Source: Williamsia herbipolensis
GTDB taxonomy: Bacteria > Actinomycetota > Actinomycetes > Mycobacteriales > Mycobacteriaceae
NCBI RefSeq assembly: GCF_000964005.1
Contig: NZ_JXYP01000030.1
Coordinates: 62,001-126,000, forward strand
Length of the DNA: 64,000 bases
Reading direction: 5' to 3'
Shown here: piece after piece, positions 50,655 through 59,276 of the stretch
Layout of the letters: every line of letters begins with the position of its first letter
Numbering within the stretch: the stretch's first letter is position 1
Translations under genes and position numbers: made by a program
Notes under the pieces: model-generated
What the model saw: only the letters and a program-made list of their open reading frames with translations
The model's database searches: none
Told to the model about the DNA's origin: nothing

Positions 50655-51476
50655 TCAGTACACGACGTTGCGATAGGGCATGAGCATGACGTCGTCGAGG
50701 GTCGGCCAGAGGTCCACGACATCGAAATCGTCGTAGTGGATGAACACGATCTCACCGACACGGAACCGCGGTGACACACAATAAAAGGCCTGCGCCTCAT
50801 CGAACGACAGCAGATAGACCTCGTCCTCGCGGACGGGTTCGCCGTCGTACTCGCCGATGACGGCCTCCTCGGGCGCCACCCCGAGGTCTGCGAGTTCGAG
50901 TCGTTCGTACCGGGAGATCTGGTCGGCGGGTGTGCGGATCCCGTAGACGCCGGGCCACGTCAGTCCGAAACCCGGATGGGTGTTCCGTTGGAACGCCCGC
51001 AACGGCTCGGGCAGTACGTCCCAGATCGGCGAGACCTCGCCGAAGTCGCGCGGGTCGGTACCCACCCAGGGGGCGTAGGCGTCACCGTCGGTCGTGACGT
51101 AGACCAGCGCTGGATCCCCCACGATCATCGCGGGCACGACATCGATGAGCTGGTCGCGCATCAGGGCCGCAAAACGTGGCAGCAGATCGACGAACTCGTG
51201 ATCCCATCGAGCCATGGCCGCGCTCACACGCTCGGGCGCCGACCTCGCTGCAACGATCGCCTGCCAGACCTCGGGGAGAGCCCGAGCCGCCTCCGAATCG
51301 GCATCGATCCATTCGACGTCGCCACCGACGATCAACGTGGCGACAGCGTTCCGATCGACACCCGGCCCGGTCACCGCGCCCCGCTCGACGTGGCCACGGC
51401 ACCGACCATCCGCGCAGCGTTCGTCCCGTGCGCCCGGCGTGACATCGACACCTCCCAGAGGCGACCAACGAGACAC
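50655..51476 (-). CDS. Conserved hypothetical protein
   Basis: Up to 273 residues; no signal or membrane segment. Acidic, with motifs such as MRDQLIDVVPAMIVGDPALV, NTHPGFGLTWPGVYGI and LLSFDEAQAFYCVSPRF that I cannot place. The first ~35 residues (SRWSPLGGVDVTPGARDERC) look atypical, and a GTG at 51374 may be the real start. Divergent from cysQ. No function proposed. Confidence 0.6.
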   Translation of the reverse strand: MSRWSPLGGVDVTPGARDERCADGRCRGHVERGAVTGPGVDRNAVATLIVGGDVEWIDADSEAARALPEVWQAIVAARSAPERVSAAMARWDHEFVDLLPRFAALMRDQLIDVVPAMIVGDPALVYVTTDGDAYAPWVGTDPRDFGEVSPIWDVLPEPLRAFQRNTHPGFGLTWPGVYGIRTPADQISRYERLELADLGVAPEEAVIGEYDGEPVREDEVYLLSFDEAQAFYCVSPRFRVGEIVFIHYDDFDVVDLWPTLDDVMLMPYRNVVY

Positions 51477-51580
51477 GACAACGTGCCCTGCGAGAATGGA
51501 TTTGGACGCCGGTACATTAACAGTTCATCTCGGTCGGACACCCGGTCCCGGTCTCGAGGTCTCGGCGGAAAGGTTCGGCC

Positions 51581-52342
51581 ATGGCTCCTCCGCCGCAGGG
51601 TGCCTCGTCCACCGCACTGTCCGACGTCGAACTGGCCGCTCGCCTCGCCCGCGGCGCCGGTGAGGTGCTGGTCGCGGCTCGACACCGCTCGCTGCTCACC
51701 GGCCGCATGCTCGGCGATGTCGGCGACGCCGTCGCACAGGCGTGGATCGCGGCGGCGTTGGCCACCCATCGGCCATACGACGCGATCCTGTCGGAGGAGG
51801 CCCGCGACTCGGGTGCGCGGCTGCGCAGCGAACGGGTGTGGATCATCGACCCCCTCGATGGCACGCGGGAGTACGCATCCGGGCGCGACGACTGGGCGGT
51901 CCACATCGCGCTCACCGTCGACGGCGCACCCACCGACTGCGCGGTCTCGCTGCCCGCGACGGGTGAACTGTTCCGCACCGACGAGGTGTCGCAGGCCGAT
52001 GAGCCGTCGGGCCGGCTCGTCGTCTCCCGGTACGGCCTGAACTACGACACGGCGTGGGTGGCCGACCGGCTGTCGCTGCGGCCCTATTCGGTCGGCTCGG
52101 CGGGCGCGAAGGCGATGGCCGTGGTCCGCGGCGACGCCGACGCGTACGTGCACGGGACCGGTCAGTACGAATGGGACAACTGCGCGCCCATCGGTGTCGC
52201 ACTCGCCGCGGGCCTGCACTGCAGCCGCTTCGACGGGTCGCCGGTCGTCTACAACCGGTCGCGCCCCTACGTCCGCGACTTCGTGATCTGCCGCTCCGAC
52301 ATCGCCGACGAGATGCTGTCGGCGCTCGGCGATCTCTTCTGA
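51581..52342 (+). CDS. cysQ: Inositol-monophosphatase-family 3'(2'),5'-bisphosphate nucleotidase
   Basis: 253 residues. Mg2+-dependent phosphatase that removes PAP from sulfate activation; the fold also includes inositol and fructose bisphosphatases. Metal-binding motifs: LSEEARDSG (Glu), IIDPLDGTREYA (residues ~88-99; DPxDGT) and YEWDNCAPIGVALAAG (WD near 200). Mycobacterial CysQ has the same length and motif set. Divergent from the hypothetical gene, 19 bp from convergent cobF. Confidence 0.85.
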   Translation: MAPPPQGASSTALSDVELAARLARGAGEVLVAARHRSLLTGRMLGDVGDAVAQAWIAAALATHRPYDAILSEEARDSGARLRSERVWIIDPLDGTREYASGRDDWAVHIALTVDGAPTDCAVSLPATGELFRTDEVSQADEPSGRLVVSRYGLNYDTAWVADRLSLRPYSVGSAGAKAMAVVRGDADAYVHGTGQYEWDNCAPIGVALAAGLHCSRFDGSPVVYNRSRPYVRDFVICRSDIADEMLSALGDLF

Positions 52343-52361
52343 TCCCTCACCTGCGCCGGGG

Positions 52362-53150
52362 TCAGGGTTTGCGGAGCAGATAGATGTCCATGATCCAGCC
52401 GTGTTCGGCGCGGGCCCGCGCGCGTTCCTCGGCGATGCGGTCACCGACGTCGCCGACGGTGCCGCTGATCAGGATCTCGTGCGGTGTACCGAGGTAGGCG
52501 CCCCACCAGATGTGGTCGTCGGGGGCGGCGGTGTGTCGGAAGGTGCAGTCGGCGTCGAGCATCACGATCTGATTGGTGTCGATGCCCGGCGGCGTGTCGG
52601 CGAGCCGTCGACCGGTCGTGACGAGAATGGGTTCGCCGATGCGGTTCGCCAGGATCCGGTGTGCCGCAGTCAGTGCCGACGCACTGGTGACGCCGGCGAC
52701 CACCTCGATCTGCAGGGGCACGCGGCCGCGTTCGACGATCGCGTCGGCGATGCGCAGGGTGCTGTCGTAGAGACCGGGATCGCCCCACACCAGGATCGCC
52801 CCGACACCGTCGTCGGCGAGCTCGGCGCGCAACGCGTCCTCGATGCGGGTGGCGCGTTCGTCGTGCCAGCGTCGGACCTCGGCGTCGTAGTCGTCGGGAT
52901 CGGACCGCCGCGGCGGGTCGACGACCTCGACGAAGCGGTAGTTCCCGGCACCCAGGTGGCGGTCACAGATCTGCTCGCGCACCCCGATCAAGGTGTCGGT
53001 GGTCGAACCCTTTCCACGGGAGGACTTCTCGAGGACGAAGAACGCGTCGACACCGGTCATCGCGTCGACGGCCTCGATGGTGATCTGGCGCGGGTCGCCG
53101 GGACCGATGCCGATCACGCGGAGCGTGCGGACACCCGCGGGCGACGTCAC
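52362..53150 (-). CDS. cobF: Precorrin-6A synthase (deacetylating)
   Basis: 262 residues. SAM-dependent tetrapyrrole methylase of the aerobic cobalamin pathway: C-1 methylation and deacetylation of precorrin-5. Motifs: VIGIGPGDPRQITIEAVDAM (N-terminal glycine loop), LVWGDPGLYDSTLRIADAI and EVVAGVTSASALTAAHRI. No other cobalamin gene is nearby. The GTG start overlaps the SDR stop (GTGA), so it is coupled to the SDR gene. Confidence 0.93.
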   Translation of the reverse strand: MTSPAGVRTLRVIGIGPGDPRQITIEAVDAMTGVDAFFVLEKSSRGKGSTTDTLIGVREQICDRHLGAGNYRFVEVVDPPRRSDPDDYDAEVRRWHDERATRIEDALRAELADDGVGAILVWGDPGLYDSTLRIADAIVERGRVPLQIEVVAGVTSASALTAAHRILANRIGEPILVTTGRRLADTPPGIDTNQIVMLDADCTFRHTAAPDDHIWWGAYLGTPHEILISGTVGDVGDRIAEERARARAEHGWIMDIYLLRKP

Positions 53151-53986
53151 GGACGGGCGCGCTTCAACCCGTGGAACCGGGCCATCACGTCGAGCATCGA
53201 CTGCGACGGCAGGATCCGCTTGAGCGCGAACACGATCGGCGCCTTGTTGCCCCTGGCGTACAGCGTCTTCGGGCTGTCGGCCAGTGCCGCCGTCACCACG
53301 AGGTCGGCGAGCGGTCCCACCGCCATCCCGTTCGCCTCGTTGCGGCGGGTCGCCGCGGCGACGACGTCGTAATCGGCGGCGTACGCCGAGTTCTCGGCGA
53401 CGGTGTAGACGCGGCGGTCGGCGATACCGGTGGCGATCGTCCCCGGCTCGACGGTGGTGATCGCGATGCCGAACGGCGCCAACTCGCGGCGGGTCGCGTC
53501 GGAGAAGGCGTGCATCGCGCTCTTGGTGGCCCCGTAGACCGATCGGAACGGCAGCGGGAAACTCCCGAGCATCGACCCGACCATCACGATGCGACCGAAG
53601 CGGCGCTCGCGCATCCCGGGCAGCAGCGCCTTCGTGAGTGCGATCGGGCCGAAGAGGTTCGTGGTGAACACCTCGTGGATCGTGGACATCGGGGTGTCCT
53701 CGAGCGGGCCCATATGGCTCACGCCGGCGTTATTGATCAGGATGTCGACGGCACCGGCCTCGCGGGCGCACTGTTCGATGCTGTCGGCGTCGGTCTGGTC
53801 GAGTGCGATGTAGCGGACACCGGGCACGCGGTCGGCCTCGGCGATGCCGTCGGGGTGGCGACTCGTGCCGATCACCGTGTGGCCGGCCTCGACGAGCAGT
53901 CGGGCCGCGGCCTGGCCGATCCCACTGGACACACCCGTCACGAGAACGGTCCGGGGAGCGGTGGTGGCGGAGTGCGATGAGGTCAC
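53147..53986 (-). CDS. Short-chain dehydrogenase/reductase
   Basis: 279 residues from GTG 53986. Classical SDR: TGVSSGIG cofactor loop, ADSIEQ, NNAGVSHMG, VGSMLG (Ser) and YGATKSAMHAF (Tyr, Lys). The arginine after the second strand (SRHPDG) favours NADPH. C-terminal DVMARFHGLKRARP. Substrate unknown; the mycobacterial gene between the Fpg paralogue and pgi is also an SDR (Rv0945). Coupled to cobF. Confidence 0.9.
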   Translation of the reverse strand: MTSSHSATTAPRTVLVTGVSSGIGQAAARLLVEAGHTVIGTSRHPDGIAEADRVPGVRYIALDQTDADSIEQCAREAGAVDILINNAGVSHMGPLEDTPMSTIHEVFTTNLFGPIALTKALLPGMRERRFGRIVMVGSMLGSFPLPFRSVYGATKSAMHAFSDATRRELAPFGIAITTVEPGTIATGIADRRVYTVAENSAYAADYDVVAAATRRNEANGMAVGPLADLVVTAALADSPKTLYARGNKAPIVFALKRILPSQSMLDVMARFHGLKRARP

Positions 53987-54061
53987 GCAGATCACTCTAG
54001 GGCGTCGGCCATGGCACCTCCATGACGCCATCCGCCCGCGGATGCGCTACGAATATGAGTC

Positions 54062-54538
54062 ATGACCACCGCGTATGACTTCACCGCCACCACCATCGAC
54101 GGTGAGGAGGTCAGCCTCGAGCAGTACCGGGGCCGGCCCCTGCTCATCGTCAACACCGCGTCGCAGTGCGGTTTCACCCCGCAGTACACCGGTCTCCAGG
54201 AGCTGAACAAGACCTACGCCGACAAGGGCCTCGTGGTGCTCGGCTTCCCGTGCAACCAGTTCGGTCACCAGGAGCCCGGCGACGCCGAGGAGATCAAGAA
54301 CTTCTGCAGCCTCACCTACGACGTGAGCTTCCCGATGTTCGAGAAGGTCGACGTCAACGGCAGCGACGCCCACCCGCTGTTCGCGTGGCTGCGTTCGGAG
54401 AAGTCGACCATCCTCGGTAACCGGATCAAGTGGAACTTCACCAAGTTCCTGGTCAACAAGGAGGGACAGGTCGTCGACCGGTTCCCGCCGACCACCAAGC
54501 CGCAGGCGCTGACCGGCAAGATCGAGAAGGTCCTCTGA
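54062..54538 (+). CDS. Glutathione-peroxidase-family thiol peroxidase (Cys type)
   Basis: 158 residues. Peroxidatic Cys36 in NTASQCGF replaces selenocysteine; Cys82 (KNFCSLTYD) is at the resolving-Cys position of thioredoxin-dependent members. Cys64 lies in GFPCNQFGHQEPG, and KWNFTKFLV carries the catalytic Trp/Asn. Likely reduced by thioredoxin or another thiol rather than glutathione. Lies 93 bp before the VKOR gene. Confidence 0.92.
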   Translation: MTTAYDFTATTIDGEEVSLEQYRGRPLLIVNTASQCGFTPQYTGLQELNKTYADKGLVVLGFPCNQFGHQEPGDAEEIKNFCSLTYDVSFPMFEKVDVNGSDAHPLFAWLRSEKSTILGNRIKWNFTKFLVNKEGQVVDRFPPTTKPQALTGKIEKVL

Positions 54539-54631
54539 CCCTCGCGTCGACATCTCATCGCCGCCTCAGCCGGCACTTGTAGCCTGGTCTCGCCCAGCGC
54601 CGCGCAGCGGCCCGAACCGAGGAGGCCTCCA

Positions 54632-55267
54632 GTGAGCGAGTCGATCACCGCGTCCGACCAGACGCCGGCCGATCTCGATGACCACTCGCCGGATCCGATC
54701 TGGGCGCCACGGCGTGCCACCGCGATCGTCCTGCTCATCTGCGGCGCCATCGGGTTGCTGGCCGCGGTCACCCTCACGATCGAACGCTTCAAGCTGCTCG
54801 AGGACCCGTCGTACCGTCCGAGCTGCAGCCTGAACCCGGTCCTCTCGTGCGGATCGGTGATGGTGACGAAGCAGGCCCAGTTCTTCGGGTTCCCCAACCC
54901 GCTCATCGGCATCGGCGCGTTCAGCGTCGTCCTGGTGATCGGTGTCCTGGTGCTGGCGCGCGTCGATCTGCCGGTCTGGTTCTGGGGTGGCCTCACCGCG
55001 GACCTGGCCGCGGGGATGGTGTTCGTCGTTTACCTGATCGTCGAGAGCCTCTATCGGATCAACGCGCTGTGCCCGTACTGCATGGCGGTGTGGACGGTGA
55101 CGCCGATCCTGCTCGTGATCGCCGCACAGACCACCGCCCGGCTCGGGTCGATACCCGCCCTCTGGCGTGTCGTCGACAAGGCGTGGTTCGTCCTGATCGC
55201 CTACTACATCGTCGTCGTCGCGCTCATCGGCGAACGGTTCTGGTACTACTGGTCGACGCTCCTGTGA
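54632..55267 (+). CDS. Vitamin K epoxide reductase (VKOR) family protein
   Basis: 211 residues, four to five membrane helices. Cysteine pairs: Cys65/Cys73 in the outer loop (CSLNPVLSC) and CPYC at 147-150, the quinone-reducing active site. Bacterial VKOR reoxidises a DsbA-like partner for disulfide formation outside the membrane, using menaquinone. GTG start with GGAGG upstream. Partner DsbA is not in the window. Confidence 0.93.
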   Translation: MSESITASDQTPADLDDHSPDPIWAPRRATAIVLLICGAIGLLAAVTLTIERFKLLEDPSYRPSCSLNPVLSCGSVMVTKQAQFFGFPNPLIGIGAFSVVLVIGVLVLARVDLPVWFWGGLTADLAAGMVFVVYLIVESLYRINALCPYCMAVWTVTPILLVIAAQTTARLGSIPALWRVVDKAWFVLIAYYIVVVALIGERFWYYWSTLL

Positions 55268-55348
55268 ACCCGGCAGTCCTGTGAACAACGCCGTCGCCAC
55301 GGCTGTCAGCGCACGGATCGTGTCGGCCGCGGCGGTTACCGTTCGCCC

Positions 55349-55657
55349 ATGAGCGAGCGCTTCCCCGACGACTGCCCCACCCTCACCCGCGACGGGACCA
55401 CCGTTGGTTTCTCCCCCTCCCCCGACGGCATGAGCCTGTGGGTGTGGTGGCGCGACACCGACGACCGACACACCGACAGCGAGGTGATCGGCGCGTTCCC
55501 CACCTACGAGGCCGGTGTCGCCGGCGCGCTCAAGGCCATCGCCGATCGCGACATCGCCACGGCCGGAACCGAACCCGACCCCGACGTGGTGAAGGTGGAG
55601 GCGCAGTTCCTGGAGAAGACGTTCACCGAGACCGACTGGATGGGCCTCGGCTTCTAA
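55349..55657 (+). CDS. Small hypothetical protein
   Basis: 102 residues, acidic, soluble, Trp-rich (MSLWVWWRDTDD, TDWMGLGF). ATG at 55349. No family recognised. Separate from VKOR by 81 bp and followed by a strong hairpin. Confidence 0.65.
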   Translation: MSERFPDDCPTLTRDGTTVGFSPSPDGMSLWVWWRDTDDRHTDSEVIGAFPTYEAGVAGALKAIADRDIATAGTEPDPDVVKVEAQFLEKTFTETDWMGLGF

Positions 55658-55673
55658 GACCCCGGCACGCGAA

Positions 55674-55712
55674 CGGGCGGCCACCGAGCCGTGAGGCTGC
55701 GGTGACCGCCCG
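55674..55712. terminator. Bidirectional hairpin
   Basis: A 17-bp imperfect stem (CGGGCGGcCACCGaGCC and its partner, two mismatches, loop gtga) lies between the small hypothetical gene and the convergent hydrolase gene. Confidence 0.7.
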
Positions 55713-55734
55713 AGGCGTCAGGTCCGGGTCGCGA

Positions 55735-57444
55735 TCAGCCGGCGGCACCGACCGTCTCGACGGACTTGGTGTCCGATCCTGTCGGCCCTGCCGTGATCGA
55801 CGGCCCGGCGGACGTCGACGGGGTGCTCGAGCTCGACGGGGTGGTCGCACTCGGCGAGCTCTCACCGGTCGACGGGGTGACCGGCGCACTCGTGCCGGTC
55901 GACTTGATGACGGTCGGCACGACCGGTGCGCTCGACTCCGAGGTCGACGAGCTCGTCGACTGCGGGGCCGGGACAACCGTGCTGGTCTCGTCCTGCGTCG
56001 CGATCAATGCCTGCGGCGCGGGGGCGTCGGACGCCGGGGCGTCATCCTGCGCGGGGGTGGTCGGGGCGACGGCCGCGACACGCAGCAGCGTGTTCGGGTT
56101 GGGGCCACCCGATCCCGGTGCCGTTCCGCCGGTGTTCGCGGGCGGACCCGCGACCTGAGGAGCGAAGATCCGCTGGATCGCCTGGAAGAACGAGTTGATC
56201 GCATTGGCGAAGAGCGACGTGTAGTTCGTGAACGCCTGCGTGATCGCGGCGACGAAGTTCTGGAAGAACACCGCCAGTACGTTCGGCGGTGCCGCCACGG
56301 GCTTCTGCGAGGCGATGAAGTCGGCGATCGTCTGCGCGGCCGGCTTGGCCGACCAGTCGTAGCGGTAGATGCCGAAGACCTTCTCGTAGTACGCATCCTT
56401 CACCTCCTGAGAGGCGTCGGCCGGCGGCGGCGGATCGAGCTTGGTGTCGACCTGGTCTCTCGTGGTGTAGATGAACATCGGCCCGGCGCCCTCCTGGGTG
56501 CTCCACGCCTTGATGAAGTCGGCGATGTAGGCCTGCTGCTGCGTCTCACCACCGGCCGCCGAGGTCGGGAAGCCGTACTCCGACGCCCAGATGAGCTTGG
56601 TGCCGTCGCCCTTCTCCATCATGATCGCGCGCATCTGCTTTACCTCGTTGAGCGGCGATCCCTGCAGGGTGCCGCCTTGCGAGTACGGGGTCGTGTACTG
56701 GTACGGGTGGTACGAGATCGCGTCGAAGTAGTTCTTAGCGCCCGCGGTGTACATCTGGTCGAGGAAGGTCGGCGCGTTCAGATCTGTGGCGCTCGTCGGG
56801 ATGGCACCGAAGACACCGGCGATCACGGTGATCGACGGGTCGACGGTCTTGATCTTCTCGTAGGCGTTCTGCAGGAGCGCCGTGTAACCGGTCGGGTCAG
56901 CCTTTCCGCCGTAGACGTACCCGGAGTTGGTGTCGTTCCAGATCTCGTAGCCCGAGACGATGCCCTTGTACTTCTCGGCCACCGCGGCCGCGAAGTCGCC
57001 GTAGTCGGCCGGGTTGGTCGGCGGGCTGATCCGCGCGGGGTGGGACTTGTCGGTGACCGCCCAGTCCGGCGAGTGCGTGATGGTCGCGATGACGCCCATG
57101 TCGCGCGCTTTCGCGGCATTCATGATCTTGTCGATCTTCGTCCAGTCGTAGACACCTTTGCTGGTCTCGACATCGGCCCACGGAATGAACAGGCGGACAT
57201 CATTCACGCCGATCGACTGCAGCTTGTCGAGCGTCTTGGCGACGTCGGCATCGCTCATGTTCGTGAGGTCGCTGTCGGCGACACCGAGGGTGGTCGGCTT
57301 CTCGATCACCTTGGCCACGTTGAGGATCGAGTACGCCGGCTCACCGTTGGGCAGCAATGCCTGCCCGCCGAATGCGCCAAACATGGTGAGCGCAGATAAA
57401 GAGACAACGGTCTTGGCGAAGGGAAAAGGGCGGGGGCGGAGCAT
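55735..57444 (-). CDS. Secreted glycoside-hydrolase-like (cellulase superfamily) protein
   Basis: 569 residues from ATG 57444. The N-terminus (FPFAKTVVSLSALTMFGAFG) is a signal or anchor. A TIM-barrel of ~330 residues follows, like GH5/GH39: VNDVRLFIPWADVE, YDWTKIDKIM, YEIWNDTNSG, FDAISYHPYQ and LIWASEYGFPTS. The nucleophile position is Glu289. The acid/base site normally reads WNEP, but here it is WNDT with Asp171, so activity may be altered or lost. The C-terminal ~170 residues are Pro/Thr/Ser-rich and probably glycosylated or wall-spanning. Divergent from the PE-PPE hydrolase gene. Confidence 0.8.
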   Translation of the reverse strand: MLRPRPFPFAKTVVSLSALTMFGAFGGQALLPNGEPAYSILNVAKVIEKPTTLGVADSDLTNMSDADVAKTLDKLQSIGVNDVRLFIPWADVETSKGVYDWTKIDKIMNAAKARDMGVIATITHSPDWAVTDKSHPARISPPTNPADYGDFAAAVAEKYKGIVSGYEIWNDTNSGYVYGGKADPTGYTALLQNAYEKIKTVDPSITVIAGVFGAIPTSATDLNAPTFLDQMYTAGAKNYFDAISYHPYQYTTPYSQGGTLQGSPLNEVKQMRAIMMEKGDGTKLIWASEYGFPTSAAGGETQQQAYIADFIKAWSTQEGAGPMFIYTTRDQVDTKLDPPPPADASQEVKDAYYEKVFGIYRYDWSAKPAAQTIADFIASQKPVAAPPNVLAVFFQNFVAAITQAFTNYTSLFANAINSFFQAIQRIFAPQVAGPPANTGGTAPGSGGPNPNTLLRVAAVAPTTPAQDDAPASDAPAPQALIATQDETSTVVPAPQSTSSSTSESSAPVVPTVIKSTGTSAPVTPSTGESSPSATTPSSSSTPSTSAGPSITAGPTGSDTKSVETVGAAG

Positions 57445-57699
57445 GGACACAGGAATACCGCTTTCGATGTACTGCGGATCGGTAATCAATTCTTGTGCCG
57501 CAGATTAAGCATAGTTATAACAGGAGCAGCGGTACTTCTGTACAGCGAAACCGCAACCGTCTCGGATTCGTCTGAACGATGGACACCGGTCGCGATCAGG
57601 GTGTCCATCGATCGCTAGGTGTGAGATGCTGATCACGGTTCGGGGGAATCACATCAGCATCAGTCGGCCATCGGTTGGCCGACACTTCGTGGGGGAAAC

Positions 57700-59001
57700 A
57701 TGAAGCTCTTCAGCAAGTCAGCCATGTCGGCTGTCCTGGCCATGTCGGCGACCGCGATCCTGTTCGGCCAGACGGTGACCACGACGCCGTCGACCGGAGC
57801 AGTCGCCTTGACCGCCAACACTCTTCTCGTGATGGGCGGCAACGGTAATCCCGACGGCGTCAACATGGAGAAGGAACTCAACAACCGGTTCACCGGCAAA
57901 GACGGAACTCCCTATCCCGGTTACGTTTTCACGCCCGTGAAGTGGTCGGCGCAGACACCGATCAGCACCGGCGCCGACGGCACACTGTTCAACGTGTCGC
58001 AGGATGAGGGCCTGCAGAAGATCGACGCGGCCCTCGCGAAGACCTACGTCCCGGGCCAGAAGGTGGTCATCGTCGGGTATTCGTCGAGCGCCTCGGTGGT
58101 CAGCCGACAGATCAACGCGCTCCAGGCCACGCGCAACACCGGTGCTGCGGGCGTCGCCAGCACACCGTCCACCGAGGACCTCAGCTTCGTCGTCTTCGGT
58201 AACCCGATGCGGCCCAACGGCGGGTTCTTCACCCGGTACCCCGGTTACAAGATCGGTCCCCCGCTGGGAGTCGACTTCCAGCCGCCGCTCGGAGCGTCGG
58301 ACTACCAGGTCACCGACGTGTGCCGCCAGTACGACGGCTTCTGCGACTACCCGACCAACCCGACCAACATGCTCGTCATGATCAACACCGCGCTGGGCAT
58401 GTACTTCGATCACGGCGACTACTTCAACGTCGATATCGACAACAAGGACAACATCCTTCGCGATCAGACCGTCGGCAACACCCGCTTCATCACGGTGAAG
58501 AACACCCTGCCGATCCTGCGCTTCATGCCGTCGTTCCTGGCCGCACCGCTCGACGCGATCCTGCGCCCGCAGATCGAGGCGGCCTACGACCGCACGGGAA
58601 GTCTCGGCACCCCGACACGGTCCACGGTCTCGGCCGCGAACGATCCGCTGCTGAACCTGGTGAACACCTACCTGCGCCTCTTCGGCGGCTCGGGTTCGGG
58701 CACGCAGACTCCGGTCGAGTCGACACCGAACACGGTCACCAAGCAGGTCAGCGCCCGCAAGGCGGTCACCTCGCCGACCGAGGAGACGCCCGCTCTCACG
58801 GCACCGTCGACCTCGACGGCCTCGACCCCGACCGGCGATGCCTCGACCACGAGCTCCCCGGCACCGACCTCGGCCACCACGTCGAGCACGGTCCCCCTGG
58901 GTTCGGATCCGACCACGTCGACCGTTCCGACCAGCACGTCGACACCGAGCACCACCTCGGCACCGTCGACGATCACGAACACCGTGTCGCCGGCCGCCTG
59001 A
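57700..59001 (+). CDS. Secreted PE-PPE-domain serine hydrolase (no PE or PPE N-terminus)
   Basis: 433 residues. Signal peptide (AVLAMSATAILFGQTVTTTP), then the alpha/beta-hydrolase PE-PPE domain: LLVMGGNGNPDG, FTPVKWSAQTPIS, VVIVGYSSSASVV with likely nucleophile Ser128, FVVFGNPMRPNGG, YDGFCDYPTNPTN and YFDHGDYFNVD carrying the acid and His. The last ~100 residues are Thr/Ser/Pro repeats, probably O-mannosylated. The domain is known as an esterase in mycobacteria; here it stands alone. AT-rich promoter region shared with the divergent hydrolase. Confidence 0.87.
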   Translation: MKLFSKSAMSAVLAMSATAILFGQTVTTTPSTGAVALTANTLLVMGGNGNPDGVNMEKELNNRFTGKDGTPYPGYVFTPVKWSAQTPISTGADGTLFNVSQDEGLQKIDAALAKTYVPGQKVVIVGYSSSASVVSRQINALQATRNTGAAGVASTPSTEDLSFVVFGNPMRPNGGFFTRYPGYKIGPPLGVDFQPPLGASDYQVTDVCRQYDGFCDYPTNPTNMLVMINTALGMYFDHGDYFNVDIDNKDNILRDQTVGNTRFITVKNTLPILRFMPSFLAAPLDAILRPQIEAAYDRTGSLGTPTRSTVSAANDPLLNLVNTYLRLFGGSGSGTQTPVESTPNTVTKQVSARKAVTSPTEETPALTAPSTSTASTPTGDASTTSSPAPTSATTSSTVPLGSDPTTSTVPTSTSTPSTTSAPSTITNTVSPAA

Positions 59002-59057
59002 CACCACGCACACGACACGACCCCCACGCCATCGGCGCGGGGGTCGTGTCGTCTCTG

Positions 59058-59130
59058 TGCCCCCGGCAGGATTCGAACCTGCGACCCTTCCTTTAGGAGA
59101 GGAATGCTCTATCCCCTGAGCTACGAGGGC
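59058..59130 (-). tRNA. tRNA-Arg (anticodon CCU)
   Basis: Reads GCCCTCG..CGGGGGC as the acceptor stem. D arm GCTC-AGGGGATA-GAGC, anticodon stem TTCCT/AGGAA with loop CTCCTAA (anticodon CCT, codon AGG), T arm GCAGG-TTCGAAT-CCTGC. The 3' discriminator is A and CCA is not encoded. 73 nt. Confidence 0.96.
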
Positions 59131-59247
59131 GCGCACCGGATCGACTGACGTCGCCCGGAACGACCCGAGTGTATCGGAGCCTTCCCCGCGTCCGACCGCG
59201 TACGGAAACAGGCGCTTTTCCCGGGCCGACACTTCGCCCGCGGCTCA

Positions 59248-59270
59248 TTGTCGTACCCCTGTTCTAGGGT
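59248..59270 (+). promoter_or_regulatory. RecA-independent DNA-damage (PafBC-type) promoter of DUF222/HNH copy 2
   Basis: TTGTC (59248-59252), 12 bp, TAGGGT (59265-59270), 6 bp, ATG. It matches the remembered RecA-NDp consensus spacing and gives a leaderless or nearly leaderless message. Confidence 0.7.
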
Positions 59271-59276
59271 TGATTC

